A model generated the notes under the pieces. That model saw nothing but the letters and a program-made list of their open reading frames with translations. It had not been told where the DNA came from and did no database searches. A stretch of DNA of 11,843 nucleotides from JBLRWS01 sp047921075 (lineage in GTDB: Bacteria; Bacteroidota; Rhodothermia; Balneolales; Balneolaceae): the NCBI GenBank assembly GCA_047921075.1, contig JBLRWS010000066.1, forward strand, positions 1 through 11,843. The letters are read 5' to 3'. Shown here piece by piece: positions 7,196-11,843 of this stretch (the first letter of the stretch is position 1; every line of letters begins with the position of its first letter). The translations under genes and the position numbers were made by a program.

Positions 7196-7798
7196 TTATC
7201 TCATTATCGACAGGTTATCAATCCAAAACACATGAGATGACAGAGGGTTTGGTGTATCTTCACGAATATCAGAGCGCAGAGTGGGCAGCAATTCCGATTC
7301 CGCATCTACCAGGTAACCTCCAATGGTAACGATATTACCGCGTCGAATGTTAACCAACTGCTCCCGGATCTCTTCGTTGGCGGGAACCGCATGAACATGC
7401 AGCAGCCTCTCGCGGATTTCCCGCATCGATAGAGGAGGATTGGCGGCCCGAATGTCGTACGAACGATTGGCCTGGCTGATGCGCACTATACGCAGTGTTT
7501 GCTCGTCTGACATTTCGTCCCAGCCAAGAACCATGCTAAAAGGGGCCAGCCCGGCGTGCTCATCCACCCAGTAACGCACTTTCGATACAACCCGCGCTGT
7601 GCCACTGATTTCAATTTTTGGGTAGAGCCTGAAATTGTCTGTTTGCAGCGGATCAATGCGTCCAATTGTTGTAAACGTCAGCCCTCCATCGGCCTGAACA
7701 CCCGCCCCGTGCCATACCGGCCGTTGCAGCCAAAGCATATAGCACAGAAAGAAGAAGACCACAAAGAAGGAGTGTATGAGGATTTTCTTAAGTCCCAT
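7196..7798 (-). CDS. Membrane-anchored protein of unknown function
   Basis: A 200-residue protein with one N-terminal hydrophobic helix (about 5-24), likely an uncleaved anchor with the rest outside the inner membrane. I know of no assigned function. The part from about 68 to 165 looks conserved in style: ARVVSKVRYW (68-77), LAPFSMVLGWDEMSD (84-98), IVRISQ (104-109), HVHAVPA (134-140) and RGNIVTIGGYLVD (153-165). It resembles, from memory, uncharacterised proteins of similar size in Proteobacteria. The domain seems to be mixed alpha/beta with conserved Trp and His residues but no catalytic motif I can name. The start ATG has an AT-rich leader with no Shine-Dalgarno. It has its own upstream region with repeats (7835-7902) and is separated from the DUF192 gene by a terminator, so it is probably transcribed alone. 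Confidence 0.8.
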   Translation of the reverse strand: MGLKKILIHSFFVVFFFLCYMLWLQRPVWHGAGVQADGGLTFTTIGRIDPLQTDNFRLYPKIEISGTARVVSKVRYWVDEHAGLAPFSMVLGWDEMSDEQTLRIVRISQANRSYDIRAANPPLSMREIRERLLHVHAVPANEEIREQLVNIRRGNIVTIGGYLVDAESELLPTLRSDIREDTPNPLSSHVFWIDNLSIMR

Positions 7799-7834
7799 CG
7801 GTTTTTTATTTAAAAGAGTGATTGAACAACCATT

Positions 7835-7902
7835 TTGTTACAAAAAAGCTTTCATGTAAAGCATTTTACATGCACTCCCTCTGGGGTTCTAATTGTTACA
7901 AA
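7835..7902 (-). promoter_or_regulatory. Palindrome between two 10-bp repeats upstream of the 7196-7798 gene
   Basis: TTGTTACAAA occurs twice in direct orientation (7835-7844 and 7893-7902), 58 bp apart. Between them lies a perfect palindrome, CATGTAAA-GCAT-TTTACATG (7853-7872). On the minus strand the palindrome's right arm contains TTTACA, 17 nt before CAAAAT, a possible -35/-10 pair. The set sits 37-104 bp upstream of the start at 7798. An operator is the simplest reading. The palindrome is also followed on the minus strand by a T6 run, so an attenuator hairpin is the alternative. Confidence 0.4.
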
Positions 7903-7959
7903 CAGGCTCTGTTTTCTCGCAGAGGGGGATTTTGCCGGGATTTGTGTTCTTTGCAGCCC

Positions 7960-7981
7960 AAAAAAAATTCGGTTGAAACCG
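7960..7981 (-). terminator. Rho-independent terminator after the DUF192 gene
   Basis: On the minus strand, CGGTT pairs with AACCG (tight loop; 4-5 bp stem), then AA and an unbroken run of eight T. It begins about 20 nt after the stop codon at 8002. The T-run is strong but the stem is short. Confidence 0.55.
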
Positions 7982-8001
7982 GTACGATATGTACAACAAC
8001 A

Positions 8002-8493
8002 TCAAAATGAAATGCGCATTCCTTCGGTAATGTCATGCCGAAGGGTAAACCCGGCATTCACCTCTACAACGTATTGGGCCGGTACTTCCGAAAGAATACT
8101 TTCCTGCGAAAAAGGAGGTGTGTTTTGATGAATTCTTACAATCTCTTGATTCGCATTTACGTACATAATATCGAGCGAGAGCAGGGTATTGGCCATCCAA
8201 AAGCTGCGTTCGGCTTCGTCGTCAAACAGGAAAAGCATTCCGGCGTCACGCGGCATGGATGCCACATTCATGAGCCCTGCTGCCTGGCTTTCTTGATCGT
8301 CTGCTACCGCTACGCTTATGGTGGTAACCGTATCGCCCGTAGCGGTTAAAAAAGCGAGAGTTCGTTGGTTAAAGTCGATATCAGGCTCCTGGGTAACTGC
8401 GGAGTCGCCGTTTTGAGCGGTATCCCCGTTACAGGAAATTATGCCGGCTACGAGTATAATCAGAAGGGATAAATGGAAATAGTAAGTACGCAT
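8002..8493 (-). CDS. DUF192 domain lipoprotein
   Basis: From ATG 8493 the product is 163 residues. The N-terminus is a lipoprotein signal: MRTYY, a hydrophobic stretch, and a lipobox IISC with Cys21 as the likely lipidated residue. A low-complexity linker (about 22-38) precedes a DUF192 domain (about 55-160) with the family marks: GLM in QAAGLMNVASMPRDAGMLF, FWMANTLLSLDIMYV, and the closing YVVEVNAGF. DUF192 is a small beta-rich fold with no established activity. An upstream in-frame start at 8592 would add 33 non-hydrophobic residues ahead of the signal and is rejected. No Shine-Dalgarno is visible. A terminator follows at 7960-7981. Its start is divergent from prfB with 287 nt between. Confidence 0.9.
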   Translation of the reverse strand: MRTYYFHLSLLIILVAGIISCNGDTAQNGDSAVTQEPDIDFNQRTLAFLTATGDTVTTISVAVADDQESQAAGLMNVASMPRDAGMLFLFDDEAERSFWMANTLLSLDIMYVNANQEIVRIHQNTPPFSQESILSEVPAQYVVEVNAGFTLRHDITEGMRISF

Positions 8494-8650
8494 AGGTATG
8501 AATAATCGGTTATGTTGAGGCCGCTTCTCCCGTCCTGGGAAGACCTGACAGAAGCTAAGAAAAAAATAGAAAGAACAGCGTGTACTTGACATGGTTATTC
8601 ATGAAATTCAGGTGCCACTCAATGAAAGCAGGCGTGCTGAGTTCAAAAAC

Positions 8651-8680
8651 TTGACACACACCGTAAAACTCCCGTACCAT
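8651..8680 (+). promoter_or_regulatory. Candidate prfB promoter
   Basis: A perfect TTGACA (8651-8656) is followed after 18 nt by TACCAT (8675-8680, 4 of 6 to consensus). Transcription would begin near 8687, giving a leader of about 95 nt. It lies in the divergent gap 8494-8780, which otherwise holds no convincing gene. A second TTGACA at 8586-8591 has no matching -10. Confidence 0.4.
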
Positions 8681-8780
8681 ACACAGCCGTTTTCGGGCAG
8701 AATATCCATCAGCAAAACAGAACACCACACGGCTCATCCGGGAGGGTGATTTGCCGCCTAAAGAGAATCAAATAAACAAC

Positions 8781-9894
8781 ATGGACGCATTGCAAAAATC
8801 ATTCGAGCGGCTCGACACGCTCAGGAGGTATCTTTGACTACGATCGCAGAAAAGTACGAGTCATAGAGCTTACCGAACAGACGCAGGATCCCGAATTCTG
8901 GAACGATCCCGATAAGGCGCAGCAGGTGATGCGCCAGCTCGATACCGAAAAAGGGTTGGTTGCCCAATGGGATGAACTGGACGAACTGCGGGAGAGTATC
9001 CGCGTCTACCAGCAGTTTCAAAATGAAGGCGAAGATGTAGCCGAGGAGCTGGAGCAGGAGATTGCCACCTTCCGCGAAAAACTGCAGGAACTGGAGCTGC
9101 AAAACATGCTCAGTGGAGAGGATGATCACCGCGATGCGGTTGTAACCTTTAACCCCGGAGCCGGCGGTACCGAGAGCCAGGATTGGGGCGTAATGCTCTT
9201 TCGGATGATCAGCCGCTGGGCCGATCGCAAGGGGTATAAGACCTCCGTGATGGAGTATCAGGATGGTGATGTGGCCGGCATTAAAAGTGCCACACTGGAG
9301 GTGAGCGGACAGAACGCCTACGGGTTTCTGAAATCGGAGAGTGGCGTGCATCGGCTGGTGAGGATTTCACCCTTCGACAGCAACTCTCGTCGCCACACCT
9401 CGTTTTGCTCCTTGTTTGTCTCTCCGGTTATTGACGATACCATTGAGGTGAATCTGAACGACAGCGATATTGAACTACAGCGGTTTCACGCCAGCGGCGC
9501 GGGCGGACAGAACGTAAACAAGGTGGAGACCGGCGTGCGGCTGATCTGGACCGGCGCCCTCAGCGACGGCACCGAACAACGCGTGGTGGCCGAGTGCCAG
9601 CAGGAGCGCTCACAGCTCAAAAACCGCGAAAAGGCGATGACAATGCTAAAATCAAAAGTTTACGAGCTGGAAAAGTCGATTCGTGAGCGTGAGAAGGAGT
9701 TACTGGAAGATTCAAAAGGAAGCAACGAGTGGGGATCGCAAATACGCTCATACGTCTTTCACCCCTATAACATGGTGAAAGATCACCGCACGGATCACGA
9801 AACGGGAGATGTACAGAGCGTGATGGACGGCGAACTCGACGGATTCATGAAAGCGTACCTGATGAGCCGCATTTCGATCGAGGATCCATCCTAA
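8781..9894 (+). CDS. prfB: Peptide chain release factor 2 (RF2), made by +1 programmed frameshift
   Basis: RF2 ends translation at UGA and UAA by releasing the finished protein from the ribosome. The gene is two frames: codons 1-18 from ATG 8781 to CTT (8832-8834), an in-frame TGA at 8835-8837, then +1 continuation from GAC 8836 to the stop at 9894. The joined product is 370 residues, close to E. coli RF2 (365). The UGA-reading SPF tripeptide is at about 196-198 (RISPFDSNSRRH) and the catalytic GGQ at about 241-243 (SGAGGQNVNKVE). The N-terminal coiled-coil-rich part (about 30-110) is complete. SPF rather than PxT separates it from RF1. No Shine-Dalgarno precedes the ATG (leader AATAAACAAC). 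coaE follows after 46 nt, so the two are probably co-transcribed. The frameshift makes RF2 control its own level. Confidence 0.97.
8823..8838 (+). promoter_or_regulatory. prfB: prfB programmed +1 frameshift site
   Basis: AGGAGG TAT CTT TGA C has every known part of the RF2 frameshift signal: an SD-like sequence (8823-8828), 3 nt of spacing, the slippery CTT (8832-8834), and TGA plus C, the weakest stop context. E. coli has AGGGGG; here the element is a perfect anti-SD match. When RF2 is scarce the ribosome slips from CUU to UUU and continues in the +1 frame. The downstream protein aligns well with RF2 from Asp19 on. Confidence 0.95.
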
Positions 9895-9940
9895 ACCGGA
9901 CTCAAGGGTCGTTCCCACCAACCATCAAACAGTACAAGCT

Positions 9941-10540
9941 ATGATTGTAGCGGGCATCACAGGAGGAATCGGATCGGGGAAAACGGCCTTTTGCAAGGTT
10001 TGGGAAGAGCTGGGTGTGCCGGTTCTCTATGCCGATCCGGCTGCCAAAGAGCTGATGGAGTCTGATAAGGAGCTGATTTCTGCATTGAAGCGGGTCTTTG
10101 GGGAAGAGGCATACGGGGCCGACGGTCGATTGAACCGTACCTATCTGGCCAAAGAGGCGTTCGAAAAAAACCGCGTTGGCGAGCTCAATGCCATCGTTCA
10201 TCCCGCGCTGCATCGCCACACCCGCACCCGCATCCGTGAAGAGGAGGCGAAGGGAACCCCGCTTTTTGCCAAAGAAGCCGCGATTTTACTAAATGACGGA
10301 CGGCCTGATTATCTGGACCTGGTGATTGTCATTGCTGCCGATGAAGAGCTCCGCATCCAACGGGTGATGGAGCGCGACGGCGTCTCGGAACAGGAGGTAC
10401 GCCACCGTATGTCGCGACAGCTCGACCAGCAGGCGATGCTTGCCCATGCCGACCATGTGATTACCAACAACAACTCGCCCGAAGAGCTTCGGGCAGAAGC
10501 AGAGTCACTATACAAGCGTATTCTTGAGAGAAATCTCTGA
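9941..10540 (+). CDS. coaE: Dephospho-CoA kinase (CoaE)
   Basis: CoaE phosphorylates the 3'-hydroxyl of dephospho-CoA with ATP, the last step of coenzyme A synthesis, in the cytoplasm. The 199-residue product has the Walker A loop GGIGSGKT at 8-15, the substrate-binding ADPAAKEL (31-38), the family segment IVHPALH (85-91), and the lid/nucleotide part RQLDQQAMLAHADHVITNN (159-177). Length fits (about 195-210). The usual PLLFE motif is altered here to PLFAKEAAILL (107-117), with the Glu slightly shifted. The start is an ATG with no Shine-Dalgarno, 46 nt after prfB on the same strand, which suggests a two-gene unit. A T7 run at 10598-10604 lies downstream but has no good stem before it. Confidence 0.95.
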   Translation: MIVAGITGGIGSGKTAFCKVWEELGVPVLYADPAAKELMESDKELISALKRVFGEEAYGADGRLNRTYLAKEAFEKNRVGELNAIVHPALHRHTRTRIREEEAKGTPLFAKEAAILLNDGRPDYLDLVIVIAADEELRIQRVMERDGVSEQEVRHRMSRQLDQQAMLAHADHVITNNNSPEELRAEAESLYKRILERNL

Positions 10541-10678
10541 GAGGTTTACGATGTGCACCCCTTGTAGGGTTGATTTGCTCGTGATTGATTTTCGTGCTTT
10601 TTTTGTGAAATGTATCGGGAGGTGTTTACAGCGTGGATTTCGGTTTGTTAATTGAACATTGAAATATATCTTAACACC

Positions 10679-10726
10679 ATATCCACATACAGTAAAAAGG
10701 GCGAATGTATCCACACGGTACGTTTG
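10679..10726 (+). promoter_or_regulatory. Repeated TATCCACA boxes and a TAnnTTTG promoter-like element
   Basis: The 262-nt gap between coaE and the isomerase gene contains no gene. TATCCACA appears twice in the same direction, within ATATCCACA (10679-10687) and GTATCCACA (10707-10715), each one mismatch from the DnaA box TTATCCACA. TACGTTTG (10719-10726) fits the -7 element TAnnTTTG known in Bacteroides, though no -33 TTTG sits at the right distance. Together they may be a promoter with operator half-sites for the gene at 10803. A short hairpin (CTTTC/GAAAG, 10738-10751) lies in the implied leader. Confidence 0.3.
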
Positions 10727-10802
10727 AGTAGTCTGTTCTTTCTCAGGAAAGGGGGACGTTACGCCCTGCTGCCTTTTTAACTATCAAACCCAATCGATCA
10801 AC

Positions 10803-11843
10803 ATGAAATCAGTAAAGGGACCGGCTCTTTTTTTGGCGCAATTTGTAGATGATGAACCTCCGTTTAACGATATCGTGGCGATTTGTAAATGGGCAAAATC
10901 GTTGGGATACAAAGGGGTTCAGATTCCGACGTGGGAACCGCGGCTGATAGACCTGAAAAAAGTAGCGGAGAGTAAAACGTACGCTGAGGAATATAAAGGA
11001 AAGATTGAATCTACAGGCGTGGTGATCACAGAACTCTCTACCCACCTGCAGGGGCAGCTGGTAGCGGTTCATCCCGCCTACGATGCAATGTTCGACAACT
11101 TTGCGCCGGAACAGGTTCGCGGAAACCGAACCGAACGGCAGAAATGGGCGGTGAATCAGCTTAAGCTTGCGGCAAAAGCGAGTGCTAATTTGGGTTTGGA
11201 TGCCCATGCATCTTTTTCCGGATCGTTGATGTGGCACACCGTCTATCCCTGGCCACAGCGCCCTGCCGGTCTGGTAGAAGACGGATTTGCCGAACTTGCC
11301 CGTCTCTGGAAGCCGATTTTGAACGAGTTTGACGAGTATGGTGTGGATGTCTGCTACGAACTGCATCCCGGCGAAGACCTGCACGACGGCGTAACTTACG
11401 AACGATTTTTGGAGGCGACCGGAAACCATCGCCGTGCGCGAATTTTGTATGATCCCAGTCACTTTCTGTTACAGCAGATGGACTACCTGTCGTTTATTGA
11501 CATCTATCACGAGCAGATCGAAGCGTTTCATGTTAAAGATGCCGAATTTAACCCAACCGGCCGGTCAGGAGTGTATGGTGGGTATCAGGGGTGGGTAGAC
11601 CGCCCCGGACGGTTTCGGTCTATCGGAGATGGGCAGATCGATTTTCAGGCTATTTTCAGCAAATTGAGCCAATATGGTGTAGACTGCTGGGCCGTGCTGG
11701 AATGGGAGTGCTGCATCAAGCATCCCGAGCAGGGTGCGCAGGAGGGAGCGGAAATTATTCAGGATCTGATTATTCGCGTGACGGATAAGGCGTTTGATGA
11801 TTTTGCCGGGGCGGGGAGCGATGAATCGTTGAACCGAAAAATT
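10803..11843 (+). CDS. Sugar phosphate isomerase/epimerase, TIM-barrel (3' end cut by the window)
   Basis: The frame runs without a stop from ATG 10803 to the last base (347 codons), so the gene is cut at its 3' end; relatives of about 350 residues suggest only a few residues are missing. It belongs to the AP-endonuclease-2/xylose-isomerase-like TIM-barrel family. Likely metal ligands: Glu186 (CYELHPGED), Asp217 with His220 (YDPSHF), His243 (FHVKDAEFNP) and Glu300 or Glu302 (AVLEWECC). The opening GPALFLAQF, LSTHLQGQLVAVHPAYD (78-94) and YGGYQGWVDRPGRFRS (258-273) recall a well-conserved bacterial group annotated as sugar phosphate isomerase/epimerase. The exact substrate is not known to me. 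The ATG has no Shine-Dalgarno (leader CGATCAAC). Partner genes such as an oxidoreductase would be beyond the window. Confidence 0.9.
   Translation, partial: MKSVKGPALFLAQFVDDEPPFNDIVAICKWAKSLGYKGVQIPTWEPRLIDLKKVAESKTYAEEYKGKIESTGVVITELSTHLQGQLVAVHPAYDAMFDNFAPEQVRGNRTERQKWAVNQLKLAAKASANLGLDAHASFSGSLMWHTVYPWPQRPAGLVEDGFAELARLWKPILNEFDEYGVDVCYELHPGEDLHDGVTYERFLEATGNHRRARILYDPSHFLLQQMDYLSFIDIYHEQIEAFHVKDAEFNPTGRSGVYGGYQGWVDRPGRFRSIGDGQIDFQAIFSKLSQYGVDCWAVLEWECCIKHPEQGAQEGAEIIQDLIIRVTDKAFDDFAGAGSDESLNRKI

Noticed and set aside
8555..8737. 60-codon minus-strand open frame between the DUF192 gene and prfB
   Set aside because: No domain, no start signal, and it covers the likely prfB promoter.
8781..8837. 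prfB as a broken gene or sequencing error because of the early TGA
   Set aside because: The context AGGAGG TAT CTT TGA C is the known programmed frameshift, not damage.
10541..10604. Terminator after coaE based on the T7 run
   Set aside because: No convincing stem lies just before the T-run; the ACCC/GGGT pairing near 10557-10570 is too short and too far away.
10809..11462. 217-codon minus-strand open frame
   Set aside because: It is the antisense shadow of the isomerase gene, whose plus-strand frame has family motifs and stays open to the window end.

Overview
The window looks like chromosomal DNA from a free-living bacterium of the Bacteroidota/Balneolota type; that placement is an inference. 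The clues are a long periplasmic-propeller (Reg_prop/Y_Y_Y) histidine kinase, a shape typical of that group, and start codons that almost all lack a Shine-Dalgarno (SD) sequence and follow A-rich leaders. Base composition is moderate and fairly even. I see no transposase, integrase, phage gene, CRISPR array, tRNA or rRNA, so this is mostly core and housekeeping DNA with a few unknown genes.

Layout. (1) Bases 1-4066, plus strand: an unrecognised small acidic-ended protein, an 8-nt gap, a 943-residue sensor kinase, then a NarL-type response regulator; probably one transcription unit. (2) 4067-4437: a gene-free stretch with several small inverted repeats. (3) 4438-5473: queD and queE overlap by 8 nt and make the 7-deazaguanine precursor of queuosine. 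(4) 5720-6439: a short-chain dehydrogenase. (5) 6465-8493, minus strand: a small membrane protein, a cold-shock protein with a promoter candidate and a terminator, a membrane-anchored protein of unknown function, and a DUF192 lipoprotein with a terminator. (6) 8781-10540, plus strand: prfB (release factor 2), read through a textbook +1 programmed frameshift, then coaE (last step of coenzyme A synthesis), probably co-transcribed. (7) 10803 to the end: a TIM-barrel sugar phosphate isomerase/epimerase, open at the window edge.

How the genes work together. The kinase should sense something in the periplasm and pass phosphate to the adjacent DNA-binding regulator; the target genes are not visible. 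QueD and QueE act in consecutive steps. prfB regulates itself: low RF2 lets the ribosome slip past an in-frame UGA. The rest are not linked by pathway. I found no clear new multi-gene system. The best leads are the perfect AGGAGG at the prfB frameshift site in an SD-poor setting, a palindrome between two copies of a 10-bp repeat at 7835-7902, the unknown gene coupled to the kinase, and the structured gap at 4067-4437.
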